Positions 47,101-58,900 are shown, counted from the first letter of the stretch. The stretch: 64,000 nucleotides of DNA from Clytia hemisphaerica (GCA_902728285.1 CACVBU010000902.1:496001-560000), one strand, 5' to 3'. Numbers and translations: made by a program. Notes: generated by a model from the sequence alone, not told the origin.

Positions 47101-50100
47101 CTCCCAAGGGCTATTGTACTAATACTAACTTTACATTTTCTATGGGCTGATACTTCGACCGTTTTCTGATGACAGTCTTCACTTATGCTGAGATGTCAAA
47201 AACCAAGGGCTACAGGGCTTCTCAAACCTTTTCAAGCTAAAATCCAAGGGCTACGTTAGGGCTACGTTCGGGCTCCCAAGGGCTATTGTACTAATACTAA
47301 CTTTACATTTTCTATGGGCTGATACTTCGACCGTTTTCTGATGACAGTCTTCACTTATGCTGAGATGTCAAAAACCAAGGGCTACAGGGCTTCTCAAACC
47401 TTTTCAAGCTAAAATCCAAGGGCTACGTTAGGGCTACGTTCGGGCTCCCAAGGGCTATTGTACTAATACTAACTTTACATTTTCTATGGGCTGATACTTC
47501 GACCGTTTTCTGATGACAGTCTTCACTTATGCTGAGATGTCAAAAACCAAGGGCTACAGGGCTTCTCAAACCTTTTCAAGCTAAAATCCAAGGGCTACGT
47601 TAGGGCTACGTTCGGGCTCCCAAGGGCTATTGTACTAATACTAACTTTACATTTTCTATGGGCTGATACTTCGACCGTTTTCTGATGACAGTCTTCACTT
47701 ATGCTGAGATGTCAAAAACCAAGGGCTACAGGGCTTCTCAAACCTTTTCAAGCTAAAATCCAAGGGCTACGTTAGGGCTACGTTCGGGCTCCAAAGGGCT
47801 ATTGTACTAATACTAACTTTACATTTTCTATGGGCTGATACTTCGACCGTTTTCTGATGACATTCTTCACTTATGCTGAGATGTCAAAAACCAAGGGCTA
47901 CAGGGCTTCTCAAACCTTTTCAAGCTAAAATCCAAGGGCTACGTTAGGGCTACGTTCGGGCTCCCAAGGGCTATTGTACTAATACTAACTTTACATTTTC
48001 TATGGGCTGATACTTCGACCGTTTTCTGATGACAGTCTTCACTTATGCTGAGATGTCAAAAACCAAGGGCTACAGGGCTTCTCACACCTTTTCAAGCTAA
48101 AATCCAAGGGCTACGTTTGGGCTACGCTCGGGCTCCCAAGGGCTATTGTACTAATACTAACTTTACATTTTCTATGGGCTGATACTTCGACCGTTTTCTG
48201 ATGACAGTCTTCACTTATGCTGAGATGTCAAAAACCAAGGGCTACAGGGCTTCTCAAACCTTTTCCAGCTAAAATCCAAGGGCTACGTTAGGGCTACGCT
48301 CGGGCTCCCAAGGGCTATTGTACTAATACTAACTTTACATTTTCTATGGGCTGATACTTCGACCGTTTTCTGATGACATTCTTCACTTATGCTGAGATGT
48401 CAAAAACCAAGGGCTACAGGGCTTCTCAAACCTTTTCAAGCTAAAATCCACGGGCTACGTTAGGGCTACGTTCGGGCTCCCAAGGGCTATTGTACTAATA
48501 CTAACTTTACATTTTCTATGGGCTGATACTTCGACCGTTTTCTGATGACAGTCTTCACTTATGCTGAGATGTCAAAAACCAAGGGCTACAGGGCTTCTCA
48601 AACCTTTTCAAGCTAAAATCCAAGGGCTACGTTAGGGCTACGTTCGGGCTCCCAAGGGCTATTGTACTAATACTAACTTTACATTTTCTATGGGCTGATA
48701 CTTCGACCGTTTTCTGATGACAGTCTTCACTTATGCTGAGATGTCAAAAACCAAGGGCTACAGGGCTTCTCACACCTTTTCAAGCTAAAATCCAAGGGCT
48801 GTTATTCCTTGTTGTGATAGCATTGCAAGTTCTATTTCTGCACTTTTAGGATTACAACAATGCGTTTGGTAACGGTTTGGCAGAAGAATTTGACCAACCA
48901 GTTTGTGAAATAGTCACGTTTAGGAGCCAGTACTATGAAGACATCCGTTGCTGGGCACAAGCGTTGCGCACTGTGAATGTCAACTTTGTAATCATATGTG
49001 GTGCTCCATCAAGCCTAGAAGAGGTGTTAAAAAATCGCACGCCAACAAATGCGGCTTGTTTGGCGCTTGAATCATTGAAGACGGCAATGAACGAAGCAAA
49101 GCATGCTGTTTTTCGCGGAAACGTGTACAGAAGAGTTCCCGGTGGTAAGTTTGGCATGTTTCATATCCTTTAAAATGAGAAAGTTTAGAATTCAAGTTTC
49201 ATCATTGGCACTTTCAAGAAAGTAAAGAAAAACAATACTCTTCAATATAACTAGTTGGCTGATCAGTTTTACTATTGATATTTTTAGCTGCTTTCGCTTA
49301 TGAAAAGATGGGGCCGGCAAACACCTATGTCCGGTCGATTGTCGTCCTACCGGATATCCGTGATGATATTTATCCTCATTCCGAGGCACTGATCCGTCTA
49401 TTGAAAGACACTGGCTGCAATGTAAGGAAAAGTTTTATTCCATTTCATATATTGCCTTCCCAGCTGGCACATAACGTTGTTTCAACGTTTAAATAACGTT
49501 CACAACGTTCATATAACGTTAAATGAACGTTGAAACAACGTTGTGTGCCAGCTGGGTTCTAGTCATGGTCAGAATATTGAAAATACCTGATTTCGATATG
49601 TGGAGTATTTAGCAATTCAGAGTTAAGTAATTGGTCAAATTACATATCTTAACTCGTGGAAAAACATAAATGGAAACCATAACCAATTTCTTTTTGTCCC
49701 TCTGTTTTAGTCCATCAGACAACTTGCATTTGATGCGGACATCATTGAGCTACCCGGTGAAAAATTTTTCAAACTATCGAGCCAATGTCTCACAAAATGT
49801 CCGTATAAAACCAGTGATGTCGGCAAAATATCTCCGAGAATCTTCATAAATGTGCCCGAGCGTGTCAACGTGTCCGGTGGACCGTTTGCGGAAGCCATCC
49901 ACAACAGCTTCCCCGAGATCAAAGAAAAAATGAGGTTTATTATCAAGTTTTACCAATGTCTCCTGGCGTTCCAGTTGCCACCAAAAACAAAAAAGCTCAC
50001 GTTGGTTGGGCACAAAAATTCTGGAAAGACGACATTCGTTAACGTGGTTCGTGGCCTACACACCCTGAATTTATCGCCACACTTTCAAAAGAAAAAGTTT

Positions 50101-52285
50101 TTGGTATGTCGATGATTCACGATCAGACTCAATTTCTTTTTATCGACGAAATGAGTCCTGAAATCTTGACGGCTAGTCAGGCCAAGATCCTTTTGCAAGG
50201 CGGTCAAGTGACAGTTTCCCGGAAGAATCAGGACCCAGAGATTGTTGAGAATCGGGCTGGTGAGTACAGTGATTTTGTTTAGCTTGTTTTCTTATTTGCT
50301 TTTTTTCCAATGGTTGCTTTGAATATAGCCTTTTTCGCGTTGTGGAATAGACACCCTAAGTGACTACGATCATTCTTTTACGTCAGGTATTTTCATCACA
50401 TGTAACAACCGTCCGAAATACGGCGACGATCAAAAAGACGTGGAAGATAGGATGGAGTACATGCAGACAAAGGAAATTCCTGAGGACGAGCGTGACTCGT
50501 TTGCAGCCACATGGATCCGTGAGCATGCGTTTGAATGCCTCCTCTGGATGTGCAATATGATGCGCGAAAATGATGAATTTATTGATGAGAAGGAACTGTT
50601 CTTTGTGAAAACAGTTGACGACTACGTACCAGTAAAGGTAAAGTTTTATGTTGTATTTTACGTGAAGTTATTTAGTTTAGAGTGATGTATTTCATTTTTG
50701 AGCACTTAATTTACAGAAACAATTAACTTGTGGTAACTTAAACACTGTCATTTTTGAATTTAAAACCACTACCGTTTCTTCTAGATTAACGTGTGTGTAC
50801 CAGATGAAGAACTTCGAAAGCTCGCTGGTATTCGTGATAAAAAATCAACCAACAAGACAACGCCGCCCGTGTCCAACCGAATCGATACAACAGCTTATAT
50901 AGACGATGGTCAACAACCGGGCTTTTCAAAGTGGTCAGATGAGCACAATCCACCCCAGTGTGATTCAACTGATTCTGAAGAAAGGACAGGTAAATTTTTC
51001 ATTTACTTCCTAAGTGACACTTGAAATTAAATGTGCATTTACAAATGCATCAAAACACCTAATAACAGGCTGTCGAAACTGTCATTTGTAAGACTTTTTT
51101 TCCTTTTCGTTTTTAGCTGAGAGACTACGACGACTAAAGGAGAGAAGACGGGTACGAAAGCGTCACATTGAAACAACTGACGAAGACACAGAAGAAGGTA
51201 ACTCTTTAGACATTGAGACTCTTGGTAATCATTCATCTCTCCATTAGATATTTTTACTTAAATACGTCCAACACTTTGCTTTTTTAGAACAACCTCGAAA
51301 AAGAAATTCATACGAACACGAGAACGAAGAGGAATGTCATATATTTGAAGGTATAATCTTTTGCCCTGATATTGCAAGGATATATAGACTAGAGGCTCGT
51401 GGATCTATTCAATGTGGATATTTTTCTGGCCATTCAAACCATTATACACTTTACACAACCTGTAAGAGACATGTGTTTTTTCGAAAGGATTACTTTCAAG
51501 GATGTTCGGGAAAACTTCAGACCTCAAGTCTAGTTGCTGAACTAAAATTTATTTTCCTTGTATTTTAGATGAAGAAGATTTGTTATGCGGGGTCAATGAA
51601 ACAATGAATGCCTTGCTGGCTCATCTTGACTACGCTGGTGAGTAAAGACTTTCTTCTAGCTCTCTGGAAAAGAAATAAACATCATCCAAAATCTCTTAGG
51701 TTTATTCATTTGAAGCTTTTAGTCGTTATATAGAAGATATAGATCAGAACTTTGAAACGATTTAACTCATTTCATTTTAAATTTTGAAATTCCATAAATG
51801 GTTTTGGGAAATTGTCCTGTTCAATGTTTTATAAATCAACTTGTCAGTGATTGAACATAACAAGGCTTCTTTTCAACTTTCTAGAAGATGGTGAACAAGT
51901 AGATTTCGTGGCTACTTTCCTCACGACGAGCCGCGCTCATTTCCTACGAAAAGCGGAAAAGAACGATCGCATTTTCAAATTCACCGAAATCAATACCGTC
52001 GAGTACTGGGCGGAAATGACTCGAACAATCGTGAAATGGTTCGATAGAGGTCCAAAACGCTTGACTTTTGCTCACTATAACACCTTCCATGACAACATGG
52101 CTCGCCACGGTGGTGTCAAAAGGCGGGGGGCAAAGCCTGCTATTGATTGTTGGTTTCTGGTTGCAGGACTAGTTCGCGATGGATTTGATGCAAAATCATA
52201 CCTAGCTATGTTCCCTTGGATAGAGAACGACCTAAGGGCAATTCGCAAACACTTAGATATTAAAACTGAAAGAAAACTTATTTGA
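44113..52285 (+). CDS. Superfamily 3 helicase gene, 11 exons, one frameshift
   Basis: Predicted exons 44113-44184, 44355-44720, 48850-49144, 49288-49421, 49711-50259, 50387-50637, 50785-50989, 51117-51197, 51288-51350, 51569-51637, 51885-52285; the splice phases agree throughout and the product is about 830 aa. Exon 5 carries Walker A GHKNSGKTT (50007) and Walker B QFLFIDEM (50127), then the SF3 B-prime-like segment LLQGGQVTVSRKNQ; exon 6 opens with motif C FITCNNRP. SF3 ATPases unwind DNA as hexamers and are typical of small DNA viruses and plasmids, not animal host genes. Upstream exons (about 330 aa) and the C-terminal exon (VDFVATFLTTSRAHFLRKAE) match nothing I recognise; exons 8-9 are basic/acidic and probably nuclear-targeting. 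Exon 5 is one base short between Walker A and B (about 50094-50106), so the copy is broken or misread there. Intron 2 is 4.1 kb of satellite. Confidence 0.75.
44890..46450. repeat. Satellite array A, about 10 units of 141 bp (some 164 bp)
   Basis: The marker GGTAGCCTATGGTAGCCCAA recurs at 45027, 45168, 45309, 45449, 45613, 45778, 45920, 46061, 46207 and 46348. Most spacings are 140-142 bp; two are 164-165 bp because of an added AAAACGGCTGTAATA segment. A more diverged partial unit lies at about 44890-44990. Units are highly similar, implying recent amplification. Because 141 is divisible by three, the minus strand shows a repetitive open frame that is not a gene. Lies in intron 2 of the SF3 helicase gene. 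Confidence 0.9.
46480..48800. repeat. Satellite array B, about 13.5 units of 172 bp
   Basis: The marker CTGATACTTCGACCG recurs at 46631 and then every 172 bp (46803, 46975, ... 48695), 13 times. Units are nearly identical. Read on the minus strand, a unit contains TAGCCC...GTAGCCC...TTTTAGCTTG...AGCCCTGTAGCCC, the same order of words as array A, so B is a diverged inverted relative of A. The array ends about 50 bp before exon 3 of the SF3 helicase gene. Confidence 0.9.
49459..49556. mobile_element. 98-bp palindromic MITE with AACGTT iterations
   Basis: The ends CCCAGCTGGCACAYAACGTT are inverted copies, and the centre consists of AACGTT words in both orientations. Could form a single hairpin. 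Lies in intron 4 of the SF3 helicase gene, 37 bp after the donor. Confidence 0.8.
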
Positions 52286-52383
52286 AAAAAAGTGCTTACG
52301 TTTCATATCCCTTGACTAAATTACCAAAGAATATTTTGAAAATTTTGGGTACTTAATTTTTCGATATAAAAGTCACGAACAAG

Positions 52384-52526
52384 ACTTGCCTCGTTTTGAA
52401 ACTATTACCAGAGTGATTATCTCTCTCGAGACCCTAAATCATACTTTCATGAAAAGAATGCAACTTTATGTAATCCCGTTCTTGTGAGTAAGTCGCCATG
52501 GCATTACATCGAAAACGAGGCAAGTG
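52384..52526. repeat. Short inverted-repeat element at the convergent 3' ends
   Basis: ACTTGCCTCGTTTTGA near 52385 and its inverted counterpart TCGAAAACGAGGCAAGT near 52508 bracket about 110 bp. It lies in the 580-bp interval between the stop of the helicase gene (+) and the stop of the small ORF (-), so it might contribute to 3' ends or be a MITE. Non-coding. Confidence 0.5.
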
Positions 52527-52865
52527 CTGTTAGCGACGTAATTTATGAAAAGGTCTATTGAATGAGTACTCGGATAATGGTACTGTTAATTTGTCCGTAA
52601 AATAAAGGCCAAATATTTCGACGTATCATTTTTTCAAACCTTTGATATTTGACCTTTTCTAAAATTCTTCACGTAATCAATAGATCAGAAAGGTTTTAGC
52701 CATGATTTTATGGACAATTATTGGACAAAAATTAAATACAAAGCCTGTCGAATTATTCTGTTAAATATTTCGAAAATTGAGTATAGAATTTGAACAAAAT
52801 AGAACTCTAAGATTTAAAAAATAAAAAAAAACTCAATATTTAAAACTTTAAAACTGCTAACAAAG

Positions 52866-53176
52866 TTATTTGCCTTTTCTTCGTTTTGCCTCACTTGGTC
52901 CTTGGTACTTGGAACAATTTCCATCGACAAAGTCGGTTTTATTTTCGATAGGAGTTTTGTTGTTTTGATCTGTCTCACTTGAACAATTCACATTGTCTGT
53001 TGGTTTTTCGTTTTCCTCGTTGCCGTCTTCGTTCGCTTAAAGCGGACTTTGTAAACTTTCTTACGACGACTCCAGAATTTGACAATCTCCTCCACAGTCG
53101 TTAGGCTCTCTGGAATTTCTTCATTTTCGGTTTCTGAGGTCACATAGCCCTCCGAAACAACAACAACGTCGCTCAT
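52866..53176 (-). pseudogene. Small charged protein, one frameshift
   Basis: From the Met at 53174-53176 (MSDVVVVSEGYVTSETENEE) the frame runs through a basic WSRRKKVYKVRFKR segment to a stop at 52988. One base fewer near 53035 would switch to a second open frame (NEENEKPTDNVNCSSETDQ) that continues to a stop at 52866-52868 and ends in basic EAKRRKGK, a likely nuclear signal, giving about 103 aa. It lies between the convergent SF3 helicase and recombinase genes, in the same orientation as the recombinase. No known family. The second frame could also be chance. Confidence 0.4.
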
Positions 53177-53556
53177 TGCGATGTTAGCTCTTCTCGGGTG
53201 AGAAGAAACTGATTATTTGCTCTAAAAGGTTCCTTTTTATCATGACCTTGGAATCTAGTTCCCAGGTCTAGAGGATCACTTGACCTTTGTACTGTAACGT
53301 GTACAACATTGAATGGCTAGATCAGCTAAGCATATTTTAACACAAGAAAAGATTTTTTATTCATCATTGTATCAAAATGAAGACAATGCAAAGAGGTATA
53401 GATCCAATCAAGTCCCAGATCGAAAATTACATTTTATTGAAGACGAACACAGGCTGGAGAATAACAAACGAACAAATGAATTTTGTTTCCCAAAAATTTA
53501 TCTTTTTCAAGTTTTAAGTTTAGAAATACGAAGTGAAAATACAAAATTATTTCTTT

Positions 53557-55332
53557 TTAGATATATTTACAAGTCTTTGCCCTAGTCAATAGTGTAGCAG
53601 TCTTTCGTGTGGAATGAAATAAAAACGCAGGATCGTTTAGAATGATTGTCCATTTGGGACCATGTTTTTGTAATCCAGCTTTGAGAAAATTATCCTCCAT
53701 TGCGGAAAACGGGACTTTCGGGGCACGTTTGTTTTGGCCTGGCTTTTTCTGCTCCGAACTTTGCTGATTTGGTGAGCTAGTCGAACTATGCTGTAACTCT
53801 TGATTCTCCATAACAAAGTCCGTGATAGTATCCTTCTGTGGAATTAAAGTAGAAGGCGATTTTGAAATGTTGTGTAAAGTTTCCAATCCTGCACTGTTAT
53901 TGGTCAGTTTTGCAATCAACTCCTTAGCACTTTTGGCAATCTTTTGTGATTGAAGTTTTTGATAGTGAATCTTTGCGACATGGGATGTGTGCTTTTGATC
54001 CAAGGAAATGGTAGCTTGTTCCTCAGAGGTTAATTTTTCAGCACTTGCTGTCTCAATTATTTGTCTGTAGCGGGTAGGATTTATGTATTTTCCTATGGCT
54101 TGGTAAACTAGTCTCCCAAAAACATCACAAATCCTTGTTAGCTGTTTGCCGTTTCTTGTAATCAATAGAAAGTCGCATAGAGGATTGAGTCGAGGCCTAA
54201 CGCATTCGATGTAACCATTGACGATGTCTATGACAGTTCGATCAAAAATCAAAGAATCAAAACCGTATTTCTCTTGAGTTTTGAAAGTGCATTGGTCGAT
54301 TATACCATCGCTTCCTATTGCAGAAATCATTTTGACAGTTAAAAATTGATAGCTCATCGGTCTTGCGGCCTTGACCATTAAAAACAATACTGCGATAATG
54401 AAAGATGTGGCAAAAGAAAGTTCATGCGAGGGTATAAAGCTTTCTTTGTTGTTCGCCATAAGTACCAGCTGTGCAAATCTCTCTCCGTGAAATGGTATCA
54501 CTTGTTGCATTTCTTCGAGAGTTGCCCAGCAACCAGTTTCTTTGAAGTGGTCAACTGACAAGAGTGTCAACCAGCTAGCGCGCATTTTCTTGTTTAACGA
54601 CTTTTTCATTCTATTCAGAAAAACTTCCGATGCAATCAAAGTTTGAGGGTTGTTGTTTGTTAAGCCTGCTATCTTACGATGGTCCATCAAATGTGAAATC
54701 GAGTTCAAGTAGCCAATGATTCCAGGATTACCAACACTCCAAACGTTCAAAAGATAGTCAACAAAATCTGAAATTAAAGTTACTGAACCAATGCAATAGT
54801 CTGTTACAGTATTAGGAATGTCCCAGGTTGGTTCGTGATCTTCACAACAGAACATAAGAAATTTCATAGCACGTGATACAATCTGCTCAGCCTGACTGAT
54901 ACCTTTCGAGCCACCAACTAGACTCGATAACCAAAATTTGAAAGTTTGTCTCAAAGTGCAATTCTTGTCAAAAGTTGGAATCTTTGACGTGTCTGATCTG
55001 TTCTTTAAGGGTTTTACTAATGTCCTTATCTGCTCAGAGGGAAGAACAGCTCTAACGTCAGGCTTTTCGTCAAAATAAAAATACCAACCATGGTGTAAAC
55101 ACGTGTGCTTTCTACAGCCTCGTTTACTTTTGAAAGAAGCATTTTCACAATCCACGATTGGACAATTAAAAAGTCCATCTTTATCTACCACAAGCTTTAA
55201 TCGTTTTGGTTTTTTCGAAGCCCCAACGGCAGTCTTCCATATTGATTTTGAATGTCGTTTGTTGGAGGCCATCCTCCCAGCATTATGATCGATCAACGCA
55301 AATGGCTTCCTTTTAAAGCTGTTCCAATTCAA
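53557..55332 (-). CDS. Crypton-like tyrosine recombinase with zinc finger and Myb-like end
   Basis: An intact 591-aa frame. Tyrosine recombinases cut and rejoin DNA through a covalent 3'-phosphotyrosine. Candidate catalytic residues in order: Arg324 (KAARPMSYQF), Lys355 (TQEKYGFD), the second-arginine box PTRYRQIIET (Arg423, with Thr where His is usual), His448 or His451 (DQKHTSHVAK), and nucleophile Tyr457 (KIHYQKL). Residues 57-81 form a C2H2 finger (CPIVDC ... HTCLHH). The last 50 residues look like a Myb/SANT fold (FSAMEDNFLKAGLQKHGPKW). The start may instead be Met21 (MASNKRHSKS). Single-exon and uninterrupted, unlike the spliced helicase gene it converges on. Closest in style to Crypton-type recombinases; it is unlike the DIRS recombinase in this window. 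I infer it mobilises the surrounding unit. Confidence 0.8.
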   Translation of the reverse strand: MNWNSFKRKPFALIDHNAGRMASNKRHSKSIWKTAVGASKKPKRLKLVVDKDGLFNCPIVDCENASFKSKRGCRKHTCLHHGWYFYFDEKPDVRAVLPSEQIRTLVKPLKNRSDTSKIPTFDKNCTLRQTFKFWLSSLVGGSKGISQAEQIVSRAMKFLMFCCEDHEPTWDIPNTVTDYCIGSVTLISDFVDYLLNVWSVGNPGIIGYLNSISHLMDHRKIAGLTNNNPQTLIASEVFLNRMKKSLNKKMRASWLTLLSVDHFKETGCWATLEEMQQVIPFHGERFAQLVLMANNKESFIPSHELSFATSFIIAVLFLMVKAARPMSYQFLTVKMISAIGSDGIIDQCTFKTQEKYGFDSLIFDRTVIDIVNGYIECVRPRLNPLCDFLLITRNGKQLTRICDVFGRLVYQAIGKYINPTRYRQIIETASAEKLTSEEQATISLDQKHTSHVAKIHYQKLQSQKIAKSAKELIAKLTNNSAGLETLHNISKSPSTLIPQKDTITDFVMENQELQHSSTSSPNQQSSEQKKPGQNKRAPKVPFSAMEDNFLKAGLQKHGPKWTIILNDPAFLFHSTRKTATLLTRAKTCKYI

Positions 55333-55946
55333 TTAATGGTCGTTAGCGTGCTACAACGACATTGGACGAAAACTATCAAAAAGCTAAACCTCCGGCAGCA
55401 GTTTCTCAGTCTATTCGCTGGTTTAAAGAAGTTTTAAAGGAACAGGGGGTACTCCTTTTAACTGTATTGTTCTGAACTTGCGTTGCGCGTCACGAAAAGG
55501 TGACATAAAATCAGAACCCATCTACGCTTAAAAAGAGGAACAGGAAGTTCCAATAAAAAAAAGAGAAATCATAATTTACAGACTGCAAAGTTCTGCTTTT
55601 TACAAGCCACAAAAGTTTGTAAGAAAACGCAAAAGTTACTCTATGAGTTCCCTTTAAAAGGTACTACACATTCCTATAATCGACTCCAGAAGGAATGTCA
55701 TTTGGGAATTGGGAGTTCCTCTCTCTCTATCAGAAGAGAACTATTACATCCGAAAAGAGCCTTAAGGGAACACTTGAGATAAAAATGACAAATGAACTAA
55801 TAGAACCTCTTTAAATGTTCTCTTTTGAGAATTACGTTTTCAACCAGCTCAATTCTATTCCCTTTGCAAATTAAAATAACCAAACAAAAGGAACTAATTA
55901 AATTCCAACATTATAAAAAGCTATAAGAAAATTTAGCATTTCAACA
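55333..55946. other. Gene-free flank of the recombinase gene
   Basis: No gene seen. The 5' flank of the recombinase should hold its promoter and the right end of any mobile unit, but no terminal repeat matching 43985-44110 was found by eye. Several purine-rich GGAAC/GTTCC words recur. Confidence 0.35.
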
Positions 55947-58900
55947 TTAAACATTTATCAACTTTTTCCATACACCACGATCAAAAACCAAATTATACCA
56001 AGATGCTCTATTAATATCGAACCATTTAAGAGATTTATACACCCCTCTTCTATATGTAAACTCAGAGGAGCCTTTCAAACGACGAATATGCACCCAACAA
56101 GACAACAATTTTCGAGGTGTTCTATCGAAAGACATACGTGTGCCACATGGCCCAACCAGGACAATTGACGATTGAAAAATAATGCTCAATTGGCTCAATA
56201 TTTAGCTTCTCAAACAGTGAATCGGTTGTTATTCTGTACAAAAATACATGTGAGCGATTGATGCGACACATCGAACGTAAACAAGAATGGTGAAAGTTGC
56301 GTAGTAGACGTAACAGGTATTCAGTTAAGCACCATGTTTCTGCCCCATAGATTAGAATAGGAAGAATCAGTGACTTGTAAACAGTGCTTTTAGCTTCTTC
56401 GATAGAGCGAGAAGAAAAGATTGACTTTTTTAGAGCGTCAAAAGCGTTGCCAGCCTTTTTGATGCGATTGGTGACATCGATTATATCTTTACAGTCCCTG
56501 GATATGTAACAGCCAAGGTAGCAAAACTTGTCACAAATGGGGAAGTACGTATACGTGGACAACTTAATTGGAGAAAGATCGGTGTTGTCATAACTTGTGG
56601 GATCATTATATGATTTAGGAGGTTTCGAGACGAACAGGACTTCAGATTTTGAAGCTTTATCTGGGCAACGGATATCACCAACATGGATTTCCATTCCAAA
56701 TTTGAAGAAGTGGGCGGTGAGTAGCGGGGAGTATGTTTCAACATCAGATCTACTATCAAAGAGCACGGCAGTATCGTCTGCATATTCAGAGTCGTCAACA
56801 GGGAACTCAGATCTTGGTATTATACCTCCTTCCTGTTAACACGAAATCATCTTTGGTGCGGTAAACACACAATGGCCGCACAAAGGTTTGCATTATTGCG
56901 GCAATGTAAATAACAAACAAGGCAGACCCAAGAAGGTCGCCTTTCTTTACACCAATGGTACACGGCGTAGTGTTATCAACAGTTTCAACGACAAAGTTTA
57001 CTACAAAGTTTTTGTGTAAAAGTTTCAAGATTGAGATCATTTTCTCTGGTAGTCCAAATTTTGACAATACTTCCCATAATAACGACCTTGGTACTCTGTC
57101 GAACGCTTTAACAAGTTGAGAAAAAGTACCCAAGTTTCAAGGTTATGTTCTTTACGTTTTTTAAGGGCAAGTTTGACAGAGAAAGTGGCATCCATGCATG
57201 TGCTGTGTATCAATATTGCTAAGACTTTATACGCGGTTTCAAAGAGCATTATACCCCTATAATTTCCTGGTTTTGAGAGGTCTCCTTTTTTGGGTAGGAT
57301 CACAAGTTTACCCAGGTCCCATTGAAAGGGATAAATGTTCTTTTCTCATATATCGACGATAATCATAACGAAATATATGAAACAGAGTTCATCTTCAACA
57401 AGTGATTTAAACATGGCTGCGGTTAGACCAGAGGCTCCTGGTGCTTTATTTTTGAGACGTAAGACTGAGTTTTTAATTTTATCAACAGTTGGAGTATGAC
57501 TGAGAGAGTTATTCACCATATGTGGTGTTATGTGGGATAAGACAGAATTATCGAATACCTCTTTTCGGTTGTACAGATATTCGAGAAATCCTTTCGAAAG
57601 ACTTCAGCATTTTCCTCTTGAGAAACACATCTACTCCCATCATCTTTTTGCATCATAACTTGCTTTGGAGGAGGAAGTTTACACAGTCCTTTTTTCAAAA
57701 GTTTAATACTCTCCCAATATGATTTTGTGCCGTGATTCCGAGCATTGGGACCTTCATTCAAGCGATTACATGCATTTTTAATCCATTTACTCTTTGCAGT
57801 ATTTATAGCTTGCTTTAGTTCTTTACGTGCTCGAATAGCGGCAGAAATTGTATGACGTGTGATGCGTTTGGTTTTGTTGTAAACAGCAATATTTCTCTTT
57901 TCGATCAAGCTCATAAGATCAGCTTCGTTTGCAACAAACCGGTCTGGGGGAGAGCGTGTAATTTTAGGTAAACATGGTGATGCAGCATCGTGAATTGATT
58001 TTTCGAGCGATTCATACTCTAATACGATCTAGAGTTTCGATTTTTGACAGAAGGGTATTATTGAACCTTCCACGTAATTCCCCGTCAGTAAGTAATTTGA
58101 TTGAGTCGAATTTCGAGAGCGGTCGGTTGGTTGCAGATTTTTTGAAGAAACGATATGCGATACGTAATTTCATTCTCACAGAGAGATGGTCTGAATCTAG
58201 CAGTGGTTTTGAAGCAAAAACATCAATAATTCGACAAAAATCAGTTTTCAGTGTTAAAATGTGATCGATCTGGCGTGGAAGCTTCGAACGAGGGTGTCTC
58301 CATGTGGCATAGTTCTTTTTTCGAAAATAGGTACTACATGCAACAAGACTGCTCATTTCTAAAAATGCTGTAAATCTCAAAATGGTTGCTGTGTGATAGG
58401 CCAAATTTGCCCACTGAAGGTATTTCGATACCGGTTCTCTCATAAGTAATCCCGAGGGATGAATTGGTATCACAAACAACAATTAAGATATCTTTGGGAC
58501 GTTTTGCGTTTATACAGCTAACAAGATTCTGAAGAAAAGAATCCCAAATAGCGACATCTGCAGCTCCAACAGGGGCGTATGCTGAGACGAGAAAAATATC
58601 AATATTTTTGTTTCGATTGTCTTTCATTGAGAGCCTAGTTGTAATTATACGCTTACTGAAATCAGGTGTAGACAGGTGAGCCTGCTTCTTTCCAGGCTTG
58701 GGTTGCGGTTTTACTGAGGACAATACCGACACCGCCTTGACCACACTTACTTTTGTTATCTGATTCGTTTAAACCGTGCAAAAGAAAGGTACAGTCATTC
58801 ACAAGTTCTATTGATTTACCACTTCTCCATGATTCTTGGACACAAAGAGCAAATGTATTCTGGCGTTTAATCTGGGTCGATAGTTCATAGATTCTTTCAG

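Noticed and set aside
46560-48640. TTAGGG words recurring through array B, suggesting telomeric repeat
   Set aside because: Only one hexamer per 172-bp unit, never in tandem; coincidental part of the unit.
44890-48800. CRISPR array
   Set aside because: Repeats are long contiguous satellite units without unique spacers, in an intron of a eukaryotic gene.
53313-53585. 90-aa plus-strand frame near the recombinase 3' end
   Set aside because: No domain, overlaps the recombinase terminus on the opposite strand, and low-complexity C-terminal part.
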